Assembly (NCBI RefSeq): GCF_003945595.2 | Contig: NW_024104765.1 | Coordinates: 2,356,001 to 2,420,000, forward strand | Reading direction: 5' to 3' | DNA from: Pipra filicauda | Lineage: Eukaryota; Chordata; Aves; Passeriformes; Pipridae | DNA length: 64,000 nt | Shown: positions 48,731-60,800 of the stretch, one piece after another | Position numbering within the stretch: the stretch's first letter is position 1 | Layout of the letters: the number at the start of each line of letters is the position of its first letter | Program-made: the position numbers and the translations under genes | The notes under the pieces: model-generated | The model's database searches: none | What the model was told of the DNA's origin: nothing | What the model saw: the letters and a program-made list of their open reading frames with translations, nothing else

Positions 48731-48779
48731 ATGATCTCGATGGTCTTAAAGGTCTTTTCCAAACTAAATAATTCTGTGA
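48731..48779 (+). mobile_element. CR1 LINE, very short 3' end
   Basis: AATGATCTCGATGGTCTTAA, then AGGTCTTTTCCAAACTAAAT and AATTCTGTGA match the last 50 bp of CR1 in sense, including the terminal ATTCTGTGA. This is an extremely 5'-truncated insertion lying about 70 bp after the LTR candidate. Confidence 0.7.
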
Positions 48780-49129
48780 AATAAGCAGTTGCTTATTCCA
48801 CAAATAGGCTTTGTGGGATCACATCTTTTCAATGTATTTGTTCATTCATTCATTAAATACATTCCCTTCAACCTTCTATCTTTCAATCCTTTCTATTTTA
48901 ATTTGTGCTAAGCAGAAACAGCTTTTCAGAATAGTGATTTGCTTGAGCTCAGTCTTATCCTTAGGGCTCCTCACTTTAAGAACAGTGGAAATGCTTATCA
49001 ACATTGGAAAGAATAACTGTTTGAGAAAAAGTCTTTTTTTGCATAAGGGCTGAACTTTTCCATTTCTATGAAATTATGCATTCCTTTAGCAAGAGAAACT
49101 TCATGTTCAGCTCTTACCATGATTCAATG

Positions 49130-49545
49130 CCTCTGGATAGAAAAGTTCTCTGGAGGTCATCTGCTCCAACTCTCCATCCCCAGGCTGAAACAATTATACC
49201 TTTAGCATCCCTGACAGGGGTCTGTCTAGCCTGTTCCCAAAGTCCACAGCTTATGTGGACTCTTGCCACTTTTATTATCAGTCTATTTCAGTGATTTGCT
49301 ATTTTTAAAGTCAGAAAGTTTTCCTACTCTCACAGAAGGTTCTTGTGCTGCAATTTCAGTTCACGTCTTCTTGATCTGTCCTCCACACATATAGAAAACA
49401 GATTGTTCTTTTTCACTTTGCAGGAGCCTTTTACATATTTCAAAAATGGTATCATGTTTCTTTTCTGTCTCCTTGTCTAGTCTAAACAACTACAGGTCTT
49501 TCAAACCTTTTTCACAGGTCATGTGAGTAAGTTTCTGTATTACTC
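49130..49545 (-). mobile_element. Ancient CR1 LINE relic
   Basis: Antisense blocks of an old CR1 group are recognisable but worn: TCTCTGGAGGTCATCTGCTC, GTCTAGCCTGTTCCCAAAGT, AAAGTCAGAAAGTTTTCCTA, GAGCCTTTTACATATTTCAA, ATCATGTTTCTTTTCTGTCT and CTCCTTGTCTAGTCTAAACA. The pattern corresponds to the 3' region of amniote-wide CR1 elements, not to the younger avian groups seen elsewhere in the window. Further faint similarity may extend right towards 49900 (TTTTTTTTCCTTCCCAAATA), which I do not include. It is the oldest CR1 layer here. Confidence 0.72.
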
Positions 49546-50165
49546 CTGATAATTTATGACAGGAGTCTCTCTACCCACCTCTTTCTCCTACTTCAATGTC
49601 CATGAAAGAGCCAGCTGAAGCCATACTAGCAGTAGAAGGAGGAAAATACTGCTACTTGTCTTTCAGATTTGATTGCTCTATTTCAATGTGTTGATCTATA
49701 CTTTTAAAAGTATGAAGTATCATTGATACATGCTCAGCTAATGTTCCTCAGCTCCATTTTTATGGTTAGGTTGTCAGTTGGATTAAGAAGCATTCTAATC
49801 AGAAGGCAGAATCTTGCATTTATGTTTATTGATTTTTTTTCCTTCCCAAATAATTATTCAATTTGACAAAACTGTTTTGATTTTGGAATCTGTCATGCAA
49901 TTTATGTTTACAACTTCCAAAATGATATACTATGTCATTTTAATAAATCTCATTTCTGCTTCCACTGTCTAAATTGTTGCATATTGGACAGTACTGGATC
50001 TCTGCAGAAGCACATCCTTCCATTTTACTCTCTTGACTGCCTCTGCTTTCCAGATATGGTTTCCTATGACGATTTAAGTAAGACTAGTCAAGTACCACCT
50101 TCTGGGTCACATTCGGCTATGAACTATTAATTTCTGACAGATAACTTGGGTCTTGGAAACATGTG
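49546..50165. other. Non-coding DNA, possible CR1 continuation
   Basis: About 600 bp between two CR1 calls. Parts may be an unrecognisably diverged continuation of the ancient CR1 on the left. No gene is seen. Confidence 0.4.
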
Positions 50166-50621
50166 AACATGAGATCATAACATTACTGAGGTTGAAAGGG
50201 ACCTTGGGAGGTCATCTAACCCTCTTGATCAAAGCAGAGCGGACAGTGAATTCAGACCTGACTGCTTGGTTTCCACTCTCCATTTCAGTCTGGGAAACTT
50301 ATAAACACAGGGATCCCATAGCCTCTCTGGGCATCCTGACCTCTCAGTGCTTAATTACCCTCACAGAGAAGATGCTTTTCCTCCTTATACTCCCTCAAAC
50401 TTGCCTTGTTTTGATGTATTATGAATGTGTATTCTTCTCCCTCTGCCTACCCTGTTAAGGAACTTAGCTCTGTCTTCTTGGCAGCCTCCTATGTATTAGA
50501 AAGTTTCTACTTTCTTTTCTCCAAGCTGAACAATCTTCATCTCCTCACAGATCAAATGCTCCACCCTAAGCCATTTTTGTGACCTTCTGCTGGACTTGAC
50601 TGCAGTCATTTAGCTTTATTA

Positions 50622-51105
50622 TGGGATCTTAGAATATGTTGGATTAGAAGGGACCCACATGGGTCATTGAAGTCCGGCTCCTGGCCCTGCACAGGACTAT
50701 CCCAAGAATCTCAAGATGTACCTGAAAGCATTGTCCAAATGCTTCTTGAACTCTGTTAGACTTGATGCTGCGACCATTTCCCTGGATAGTCTGTTCCAGT
50801 GCCCAACCACTCTTTGGCTAAAACATCTTCTCCTAATATCTAACCTAAACCTCCCCTGACATAGCTTCAGGTCCTACCACTGGTCACCAGAGAGAAGAAA
50901 TTCTTCACTTTTGCACGTGAGGAACATTTAGACTGCAATGAGGTCTCCCCTCAGTTTCCTCTTCTCCAGGCTGTACAAAGCAAGTGACCTCAGCCACCCC
51001 CTATATGGCTCCCCCTCTAGACCTTTCACCACCTTCACCAGGAAGTTTATAAACACTTCTTGTACCAAGGTCCTAAAAATGATGGCAACATTCATGACTG
51101 AGTCT
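50622..51105 (-). mobile_element. Younger CR1 LINE nested in the old CR1
   Basis: A second CR1 3' end starts here (GGGATCTTAGAATATGTTGG, TTAGAAGGGACCCACATGGG). It follows the same consensus as the copies at 6668, 9539 and 53788: CCTGCACAGGACTATCCCAA, TGCTTCTTGAACTCTGTTAG, CCCAACCACTCTTTGGCTAA, AATGAGGTCTCCCCTCAGTT. It shares orientation with its host. The right boundary is approximate, placed where host-type sequence resumes near 51114. No TSD could be identified. An alternative is two independent fragments lying side by side, but resumption of the host consensus favours nesting. Confidence 0.8.
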
Positions 51106-51609
51106 ATTAACTACTGAGTAAAGGGCAATAATCACTCCCCTTGATCTACTGGCTATGCTTTTAGCTACAGCTCAGTATGCAATGAGATTTTCTGCCAGGG
51201 CACAGAGATGACTCTTATTTGGCCTACTGCCCACCATGTCCTTTTCAGCAGAACTGTTTTCTGGCAGTTAGTCCTCAGCCGATACTGCGGCAGGGGGTGA
51301 GTGTGCCTCAAGCACAGGACTTTGCAGCTATCATTGTTCGATTTCATAAGGATTTGTTAGACCACTCCTCTAGCCTTTCTAGATGCCTCTCAACTGCAGC
51401 CCTGTCCTTGAACACACCAACTGTATGCTCCATCTCAAAGTTACCTACAAACTTGAAGACACACTTCATCTAGTCCTACAAGTCATTGATAAAGATATTG
51501 AGCATGATAAATTCCCTGCTTAGCCTGTGAGGAACTCTACCTATAACCACTCTCCAGGTAGATTACGAACCACCACCTTTTGAGTATAATGGTACATCCT
51601 ATTTTTCAC

Positions 51610-51619
51610 TTACCTAGTA
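51610..51619. repeat. Target-site duplication, left (SINE copy 2)
   Basis: TTACCTAGTA, repeated exactly at 51938-51947. It brackets SINE copy 2 inside the old CR1. Confidence 0.92.
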
Positions 51620-51937
51620 TGTATGGCCAGTCTTCGCGAACGAAGATTTGGGAAAGGTCAATTACCCTTCGATTTTTTAGGTGAGACACAGTGTGCGCTG
51701 AACTGAGCCCACCCTTTAATCCTGAGGTTCATCTACCGGGGCCGAGCAAACTTGGACAGTGGCAGCGAGGTCCTCAGGATGTAGGTTTTGTTTTAGAGTG
51801 ACCTTCTCTTAGACGGATGGCCTTACAGGGCTGACGAGCTCCATATGCCCGGGGGAGTTTCTCTTGACCGGGAATCGAACCCCGGCCGCGGCGGTGAGAG
51901 TGCTGCATCCTAACCACTAGACCACCAGGGATCCGGT
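51620..51937 (-). mobile_element. tRNA-Glu-derived SINE, copy 2 (RTE-tailed)
   Basis: Same architecture as copy 1, read on the minus strand: a tRNA-Glu head (51931-51859), a body with GTCCGTCTAAGAGAAGGTCA-type and GGGTGGGCTCAGTTCAGCGC blocks, and a tail with CCCAAATCTTCGTTCGCGAA then GACTGGCCATACA. It is flanked by a perfect 10-bp TSD and sits in the old CR1, so it is a bona fide retroposition event. Compared with copy 1 it lacks about 14 bp (GCCTGTGCAGTGG) near the tail and keeps a better promoter. The tail matches the end of the RTE at 28046. The perfect TSD and intact promoter boxes suggest this insertion is not very old. Confidence 0.93.
51859..51931 (-). promoter_or_regulatory. tRNA-Glu-like head with intact A and B boxes
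   Basis: On the minus strand the A box TGGTCTAGTGG (51924-51914) and the B box GGTTCGATTCC (51881-51871) are both unaltered relative to tRNA-Glu, so the internal RNA polymerase III promoter looks usable. The anticodon-arm block reads GCAGCACTCTCACCGCCGCG, with two changes from tRNA-Glu, and the acceptor-stem side (CCGGTCAAGAGAAAC) no longer pairs well with the 5' end. It is a SINE head and not a working tRNA. Confidence 0.85.
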
Positions 51938-51947
51938 TTACCTAGTA
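51938..51947. repeat. Target-site duplication, right (SINE copy 2)
   Basis: TTACCTAGTA, identical to 51610-51619. The old CR1 sequence resumes immediately after it. Confidence 0.92.
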
Positions 51948-52130
51948 GTCCATTCATCTATGCCATAATGCATCAAGAAAGACACCGTGGCAGAGGAGAT
52001 TCAAAGCCTTGCTAGTCAAAATAAGCACTGTCCACCACATCCACAGATGTAATAAACTTATTAGAGAAGTCAGTCAGGCTGATCAAGCATAGGTTACTTT
52101 TGGTAAATACATACTGGTTATTCTAAGTCA

Positions 52131-53787
52131 CCAGAAATATTTCAAAGGGAACTTGTTTCCTAGGGAGTTCCCAGGGGCCAGAGCAAGACCGACTGACCTG
52201 AAGGTGACTATAAATTTTGCCTTTCTCCAGTTCCATTACATTATTTCTGGAAACAGAAAACCAAAGCAATCTGCAAAAAACCAACAAGATCTGCGATTTG
52301 GGGGGGAAGCTGAATTTGTACAGTAGCATAAAAAATTCTGGTTGGCATAGAAAAAATTCTGGCTTGCTCTAGATTCATTTCCTAACACTTCACTTACTCT
52401 TTTTGACTGTCACAAGGTTAAAGTATTCGTATAACTATCCATGTAATCCCAAGGATGCATTCCACTGTGTTAACAGGCTGCTCTGATTCCATCTATGAAA
52501 ATCTGATTGTTTTTGCTACTGTGTTTTGATTTACTTTTATCTTCACTGATTTCTGTTTGTCATTGGTGTCTCAGGTATTTGATTGCGTGAGATTTCTTCA
52601 GTCCTCACAGTTGGTTTTCATTTTTCCCAGATAACTTTGTTTCATTGCGGATTTTGACAACTCACTATCAGTATTTCTTTCTGGATCTTTTGTTAAGTTT
52701 TCATTGGTCCAAACAAAGATTTCACTAAGATTCCATTCATAAATACCATATACTGCGAAGTTGAATCTTTAATATATATTTTTTCCTTTTTTTCCTGGCT
52801 TTTAAACACCTATTCATTTGTATAAGAACTTTCCCAGTCTTCCTCTTACAGAGTAGAACTGATCAAAATATATAAAAATGGTAATTTTGAATAGAAAGTA
52901 GAGAATATTGTTCATATAAAAAAAATAACAAAACAACAAAAAAGTTGCACTATTTAGTTATACAAAATAAGTATTTGGAATTAAACAAAATTATAGAGTT
53001 TACAGAAACCCTTCTATAAGAAATATCTTTGGATTTTGATAGCTATAAACATTCAGGCTGCTAGATTTACATTTTATTTAAACACAGTTTGTGTTTCTGA
53101 AAGGTTATCTGATGGTAAGATTTCCTGCAGATTTTCAAAGCTAATGCAACTCTACACTTGTCCAAAATACTGAATTCAGAGTCCCAAATATGACATTGGA
53201 TGAGTTCTGATTTAGAGATAAAAACATTATCTACTGAATCAATAGCATCATACTTTTAATATAAGTACATGGTGAAGTAAATAGAAGTTTTGTTATTGAC
53301 TTCAATTGGATTTCACCTCTAAATAGCTCTTAGAAGCTTCTTAGATATGTAGCAAAAGCTATGGCTGACCTTGTTTACCATGCTAGATATTACAAGATTT
53401 CAGTGCAAGGTGATACAGCTCCAAATTTAAATTCAGTTACTGGATGTAGGAAGAACAAAGTGTTGCACTGTCAAATAGGAGTAGGCAAATGATGTATTTA
53501 CTCTCTTTTCTTGGCTTTCATTGTTGAAACCATACCTTAATCTTGAGGTATTTATTACCCTAATTTGGTAACAAATCACAGAGAATTTATAGTGATAATA
53601 AATTTTCTGACATTTTCTTAATGTTGATATCTCTTAAGTATGAATATTGTTACAATTTCATTTTCAGTGCTAGCTCTAAGGATTCTAATAGAAGCATCTT
53701 CTGCAACTTACAGGTACACAAGGAAACACACTCGTTTTTGCAATGAAGATTTGGAGTCAACTAGTGAGGATGAAATCACTGAAACTG
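52131..53787. other. Non-coding DNA, no gene seen
   Basis: AT-rich unique sequence. A small direct repeat (AAAAAATTCTGGTTGGCATA then GAAAAAATTCTGGCTTG) lies near 52329-52366. No gene or retroposon is recognised. Confidence 0.5.
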
Positions 53788-54194
53788 ATCACAGAATAAT
53801 AGAATTTTTTGAGTCGAAAAGGACCTTAAAGATCACAGAATGATCACTGAGTCCAACTCTTGGCCCTGCACAGGACCATCCCCAAGAGTCACACCATGTG
53901 CCTGAGAGCATTGTCCAAACCCTTCTCGAACTCTGTCAGGCTTGGTGCTGCAACCACTTTCCTGGAGACTCTGTTCCAGTGTCTAGCCTCCCTCTGGTTG
54001 AAGAACCATTTTCTCATATCCAGCCTAAACCTCCCCTGACACAACTTCAGGGATCCAGTCACTGGCCACAACAAAAAAGAGATCATTGTCTACCCCTCCA
54101 TTTCCCCTCAGACAGAAATTCTAGACTGCAATGAAGTCTTCCCTCAGTCTCCTCCAGGCTGAACAGACCAAGTGACCTCTGCTGCTCCTCATAC
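53788..54194 (-). mobile_element. CR1 LINE, 5'-truncated, left half of head-to-head pair
   Basis: On the plus strand: ATCACAGAATAATAGAATTT, then GAGTCCAACTCTTGGCCCTG, TGCCTGAGAGCATTGTCCAA, CTGAACAGACCAAGTGACCT. This is the antisense of a CR1 3' region of the same group as the copies at 6.7, 9.5 and 50.6 kb. A GATCACAGAATGATCA segment is inserted close to the 3' end, possibly a duplicated terminal motif. The element ends abruptly at TGCTCCTCATAC, where the oppositely oriented CR1 begins. Confidence 0.92.
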
Positions 54195-54882
54195 CACAGT
54201 GCCACGGAAAGGGACCTGGGGGTCCTGCTCAGTGGCAAGTTGAAGATGAGTCAGCAGTGCCCTGGCAGCCAGGAGGGCCAACCGTGTCCTGGAGGACATC
54301 AGGCAAAGCATGACCAGCTGGTTGAGGGAGGGAATTGTCCTGCTCTGCTCTGCACTAGGGTGGCCCCATCTTGAATGTTGTGTGCAGTTTTGGGCACCAC
54401 AATATAAGAAAGATATTCAGCTATTGGAGAGTGTCCAAAGGAGGGCAATGAGGATGTGAAGGGCCTTGAGGGGAAGCCATATGAGGAGCAGCTGAGGGCA
54501 CTTGGCGTGTTCCGCCTGGAGAAGAGGAGACTGAGGGGAGACCTCATTACAGTCTACAACTTCCTTTTGAGGGGAAGTGGAGGGGCAGGAACTGATCTCT
54601 TCTCTGAGGTGACCAGTGACAGGATCCAAGGGAATGGCTGTACCAGAGAAGGTTTAGGTTGGATATTAGAAAACGGTTCTTCAGCCAGAGGGTGGTTGGG
54701 CACTGGAACAAGGTCTCCAGGAAAGTGTTCACGGCACCAAGCCTGACAGAGTTCAAGAAGTGTTTGAAAAATGTTCTCAGGTACATGGTATGATTCTTGG
54801 GACTGTACCATGTGGGGCCAGGAGCTAGATTTGATGGTCCTTGTGGGATCCTTCCAACTCAGTATATTCTGTGATTCTGTGA
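54195..54882 (+). mobile_element. CR1 LINE, 5'-truncated, right half of head-to-head pair
   Basis: In sense from CACGGAAAGGGACCTGGGGG through GGAGGGCAATGAGGATGTGA, CATATGAGGAGCAGCTGAGG, CTGGAGAAGAGGAGACTGAG, GGAAAGTGTTCACGGCACCA to TTCCAACTCAGTATATTCTG and a terminal GTGATTCTGTGA. About 690 bp of the 3' region is retained. The junction with the left CR1 has no spacer. Both copies retain a CR1 3' end, so a single twin-primed insertion cannot explain the pair. The overlapping frames on both strands at 54299-54811 are fragments of the CR1 ORF2 end. Confidence 0.93.
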
Positions 54883-57800
54883 AAAAATGTAAGAACGAAA
54901 GTAAGAAACACAGCCCTTCTGTGGATAGAATCTAAACCGTATATATATATATCTTCTATTTTTAAGAATATTCACACCTTGATTAAGAAGTTATTAATTG
55001 ACTAATTTTTACAGATATAGTTCTTAATTGATGGATAACCCCCTCTTCTTGTATTATATGATATTAAATAGAACTTTAAGAGCTCTGGAATGATTTATTG
55101 GTTTATCTATAAGGAAACGTTGGGTATGAGGAGCTGGTGGTTTATAAGCATTTTAAGCTGTCATATGCTAGCACTGCCAGAAACAATGCTTACCACTCAC
55201 ACCTGCTCTCACTTCAGCAGTGTGCAATGAACTGCACTGGAGAACTGACGGAGCTGAAAAATAACTATTTCCTTCTGCTGTGTAAGTTTTTATATTAATC
55301 ACTCCTAGTTCTTGCCGTTGCGAACTTATTTTGACACAAGGGAGTATATGGTATGGAGACAGGTCCAGGTAGCTTAGGATGCTACTAACAGTGGTTGCAG
55401 TTTAAAAGAAAGTCAAACTTCAAATGAATATTTTCCTTTTTACTAAGTGACTTTCATTCTCTCCATTCACCTTCTGTTTTATTTTGCAAGATTAGTTAGC
55501 TAACACAGTGCAGTAAAGTTTCTGTGGTTTTCCACTGTAAATTACTCTTGATGTTTTGTATTTGCTTTAAATTACTGATATTTGGTTGAAAAGTTATTGG
55601 GTGAGGTATTTTGCTGGAATCTTAAGAAAATCAAGGACATGTTTCCAGCCTTGACATAGATGGAGGTGAGGGAACAGGAAAAGAGTGATGGTGGGGGAAA
55701 GAGGTTTTCCAGCTGTGTGATCACATTTCCATCACAGGATACAGGAGACAGCATTGCTGTCGAGTGTGAATGGCAAACCTGAGTGCCCTAAGCACACCTG
55801 CATCTCAATATAATTAGTACAGTGCTCTTACTTTTAGAGAAGAATTACACTTTTTTAACTGCCTAAAAGGTAGGTGGTATATATCATGCTATGGAGGTGA
55901 CACTACTCCTGAATTTAGACTAGGTAACAAACTTTTCAATGATTATGTTGTATAGACACTCATAGATGGAGTATTTGCTAAAATCTTATTCAGTAGGATC
56001 TTGGCACTGGGTAAGGCTTGCGTGGGGAATCAGATCTCTTGAACAGAAGTCGGTGGCTCTCAAGACAGAGATGGAAATCACCATTTCAAGGGTCCTTGCA
56101 GCAGTGTGTTCAGCTGGATTGCCTGAGACTCCTCAACCCTCTGTTTTGCTCAGTTCTTGCAGTCCATCTGGCACTGTCCTGTGTGACAACTCCATCATAT
56201 GCAAGCTCCACTGTAACAGACTATTTCAAGCTACAGACAAAACGTCTAATCCTCTTAACTGTCTACAAAAGACTGCCCCATTGGACTTATCTATGTACAA
56301 TTTGATCAATTTTGAGGTAGGAACCTCCTGAGAGTCTCTGAGATAGCACATTTCTCCTCCTAGGTTGTTAATCAACATATTTAAGCATAGAAATTGGTTT
56401 AGGTACTGAAGGGTTTCCTGGGGGAAATCTTCTGGGCAGTATGAAATTTCCACCAGGAGAGCTTCTGCACCAATTAGTCAAATCCTTAATTGAAAGGGTG
56501 GCTAGGAGTTTGGTCAATCACTGTCTCAAGTCAGTCTATTGTCTAAATTACTCCATTATCTCCTCTATGCAGATGTATACATGGGGAGTTTCTGGATCAC
56601 CCAAGGAGTTAATGACTTGAGTGCACCAGGTGTGCACAGAGGCACAGCCCTGTTACTCAGCTACACCACAATTATAACTATAGGACAAATTTGAATTTCA
56701 TACTTATTTTTATATGTAAGTCTATTCTTTTTGCTGCTGCAATTAGAAGCCAGGCAATATGAAAGTCAGCACCTCAGTAACTGTAGCATTGCCTGAGAAA
56801 GTCAGACTATAACTTCTAACTTTTTTATGACAAAAATTACCTTAAATAAGCCTTTCTTAAATAATATCTTTATGCCTTCAATGGATAAAAGTTGTCTTCA
56901 TAGCAAATGAAAACTGATTAAAAATAAATACATAGCCACTAACAAATTTAAGGCATGAACCATCTTCCCTGTGTAGGTAGGGCCTGACTAAGCAATGAAG
57001 AAAAAGACGTGCTTTTTCTTCTCTTTAGAACTCTTAATATTGTGCAAACAACCTTCAAAGAATAACAAAACCTCATCAGAACTGGTTTTATGTAGGTGAT
57101 GGTTCTAACCTGCTCAATATTAATGCACATTGATGCTGCTAACTTACAGTAAGGTCTGACTTAACTAAATGTTCACTCAGTGAGAGCAAACTTACTAAGT
57201 TTAAAATGCCAGTCTAAAGTACTAATTGTGATCCTTTCCTTATTTGTATTTGGCTTTTCATAGGTTATGGTAAATGAAGGCCAAATGACTACACACAGCT
57301 TATGCAGAAGGTAGCTCCAGCACCATTTATACGTCCGTTCTCCTGTCAGAACAGCTGAGCTTATCAAGGGTCACAGCTCTACAACACAATGGAAACAAGC
57401 ACCAGCTGTCCAAAGCTAGATGTATCCAAGAAGGGAGAAGGGAGGAATAGTCAAGACAAATATATCTTGTGGAGGTAATTCCCTAGGACATCATTTTGGG
57501 ACATTGCATCTGGTGATCTCAGTCAACATGATGTTGTTACTCACAATCTGTAACTGAATGTTATAAATTTATTTCTATTTTAGTTCCATATTTTGCCCTC
57601 TATCTTATAAAAGATCAGTACCAACGCTAAGTTAAAAAGAACTAAGAAAGTGAAAAGAAGTCAAGTCTCCCCATTGTTAAATCACAGCTGTTAAACTGCT
57701 TTACCTACATTTTAGGAGTTACTACAGATACATCATCTGACACTTGGTGCTCCTAAATCACTTTAGCAGCTGTTTTTAACAGGTATTTTTGAAAGAAAAG

Positions 57801-60800
57801 CACCTTAACTGGGGTGTCGTTAATGCAGGCTTCTTAATCTCAAGACCTTATTCCTCCCTGCAGAATAACAGCAATTTCTACTGACTTTAAATAGAGGCAG
57901 TTTGTGTCCTGCAGGGAAGAAAAAGATCCTGGGAGCATTAACTAAAAAAGCTTTAACACAGCATACTGTAACTGAGGTCATCTTCATTCAGCTACTTTAA
58001 ACTGTGCTGGCCTTAAATGAACTAATTCGAGACCTATGACCTTAACGGAGGGATTTCTCAACTGACATACTGTTAACTGATGCAAAGTCTACCTGAGATA
58101 GCCTTAGGAGATCTATATAAGCATATAACTGTACTACAGTAAATGAGAAATTCTTCTGGCTCTAGTAGAATCAAATATTTGTGTAGAATTTCTCTGAGCA
58201 AAGCTTCAACTTTTTGGGTTTTAGTAAGTTTTTGAGAGAAAGCAAGAAAATAATAAGTAATTCTGATATGAATCGATTAAAAAATAAAATTACAAACCTT
58301 TCCTGTACCATAAAGAAAGTTATGTAAAATCAATGGCTCTGTTTATCCTATTAAACAGAAGAGACCCAGAGACTGACCCCCTTGCATCCAATGCCCCAAA
58401 ATAGCAGCTAGTATGTGTCTTAAAAATTTAGAGCTAGCAACATCTTTACAAAAGATTAGGCTTGGAAGTATTTTTAAAAATCCAAATCAAAACCAGGGAT
58501 TCAGTTAACAAGAATCATGCTCAGGACTCAAGCTTCCCCACATTATTTTCCCTTATCCAATATAAGAGAAGCCAGAATTGTAGGATTTTTGCGTGTTGAA
58601 GGAGAATTCTGTTTCTAAATTATTGGCTCCCCCACACCGCCCCCCCCAAAAAAAGGAAAAAAAAATGAACCAACAAAATTCCAGGAAATAAAACCTGATA
58701 ACACAAAATTCAATGCTTTGTGGTTGCCCCAAAGATTACATCTCAGCTGGCAATGAGGATAGGATGGTGACAGGTTTGGATTATGGCTTCTCAGATGAAG
58801 TCTACCAGCTTGATCCCTCATGCATGCTGTAGTCAGCATTGGACTGACAAGTGAGTTTCAGCTCATTCCTGGGATAGGCTGCACTACCTGAGAGGGGGTG
58901 ACTGAGCCAAAGGAGTCCTTAGGCTCAAGAAGATAATATGGGAAGTGAGTGTCACTGAGGCAAAAGGAAGGAATTATGGCGCTTTGCATCTCTGCTTCCT
59001 TGGAGAATTTCCAAAGCATTTTCTCTTCTCTCACAGGCAGCTGAGTCTAAGAACTTAATCTTAGTAATTCACTACTAATTTTTTTAACAGTTATAAGAGA
59101 GAATGGGAAAAATTATAATAAAAATAGGAAACCCTCCAAAAGATATATAACTAATATTTTAAAGTACTCATTTTAAATATATTTTCTCAGTATGCGTGCA
59201 TGAAATGCCAAGCAGACCCACACAAATCAGGAATCTGTGCACATGTAATTCTGGCTTCTACCTTCACATCAAGCCTTTGGCATTCAAACATATGGACAGT
59301 TAAAAACGTTTGGACTTTGTTGCATTGTTACAGATGCTAAAATGATATAACACTCGGCAATATCTAAACAGAGCATCAGTTTACATGACTCCTGCATCAG
59401 GACACTTGTAATGGAATGTTATTATATACACAGGTTTAGGACAGAAACAAAACAGAAGTGATATAAAGTTCTGACTTCTCTTCCCACACAAAAATCCAAG
59501 AATTTTTTTATCTTTTTCGTTTGATCAAAAATTGCTACTCTCAAAATTGCGTGTTAGGTTTTGCTCCAGAGATTACATTTTTGTTCTCATGACTGTGTTT
59601 TGAAGGTTTAACGCGGATTGTTGATTTTGGACTGCTGAGTCTGACTACTTATAGCAGAAAGAGGTGTTGGATGTGTGCCTTTGAAATGCCCTTCACTTAC
59701 AAAATTTGCTTTGTAGCAATGACATTTTTGGCGTTACAGATATGAAAGTTGTCTTTGTTGCTACATTATGTCCTCTCAGAAGGATATACTTATATTTTTC
59801 TGTCTAATTTTCCTCTTCTATGATGTATTAGTTAATCCCTGTTTCTAGTTAAAATGATACTTGCTTTATGAAAATTTCTTCCTTATAAAGCTTCATATTG
59901 TAAGGCCCCATTCCGGGAGCTACAAGCTGATAGTGATCTTTACAATCATTGTAAATGATATTGTATCTTTACAAAATAATTGTATCTTTACAAAATACAA
60001 CTTTCTTGAATTTGTGTCTGCACTTGAGAATCCAACACCAAGAAGATGGGTATTCACATTACCCCAAATATAAAATTAATACAGGTCTTAAGGCTCTCAT
60101 TTTAATAATCTTTTGTCAAATTCCTCTTCTGGCATTATGACAACTGTAAATGGCAATGGAGGGAAATCTCATGGCTGATACTCCAAGAAGGAGCTCTTGC
60201 TCTTGGGTACTGTGCTAGGTGAGTCTTGGGTCTCACACAGCTCTAATATGTCCCTACAGAAAAAGACATAAGGGGTTTTTTTTGGTAATGGGTAAACGTT
60301 ACACAGGCGAAAATTTGTTTCTATAACAGACCTTTTAGAAAGGTTAAAAATATCCCCAAGACTGATGAGGAAATGGACCTAAAACTTAAGTTAAAAAAGT
60401 AAACTCAATATCTATTGTATTTTTGGAAACAGATTACACAAAAAATCGAATACAAAAAATAAATTAAAACAACGTTCTTCTAGTCGTGTTAGGAATATGT
60501 TTTTAAAAAATTTATTTTTATTAAAAAAACTCAAACCCAATACTTTTGTAGAAAATTGTTTTTTCACTATCAGATTTTTAACAAACCTTAGAGCAGATGT
60601 CTTTACACTTTTATTAGTTTACATGTTTTCCATTGGGACTCATGATAATATATTCCTGATGAGAAATTATGGTTCAGACTTCCAAGTGCATTCTCTTATC
60701 TTATTGGTTTTTTTCCTTTTTTTCCCTCATTTTTAATAACTTAGTTATGCACATGTTTTGCCATTATGTCATACTCTTTTCCTGGTTCTGAGATAAAACT

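Larger units (their letters stand above)
50166..52130 (-). mobile_element. Old CR1 LINE, split by two nested insertions
   Basis: A minus-strand CR1 whose 3' end is at the left (GAGGTTGAAAGGGACCTTGG, GGTCATCTAACCCTC). It runs to CTTCTGCTGGACTTGACTGC near 50610, resumes near 51114 with GAGTAAAGGGCAATAATCAC, and continues through the antisense of ORF2, for example ACAGGACTTTGCAGCTATCA, CAAGTCATTGATAAAGATAT and TGAGGAACTCTACCTATAAC. It reaches the SINE insertion, then picks up again at GTCCATTCATCTATGCCATA, ATTCAAAGCCTTGCTAGTCA and GTCAGGCTGATCAAGCATAG. About 1.15 kb of CR1 is preserved once the insertions are removed, the longest CR1 in the window. Gaps and substitutions abolish any reading frame. 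It must predate both insertions. Confidence 0.82.
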
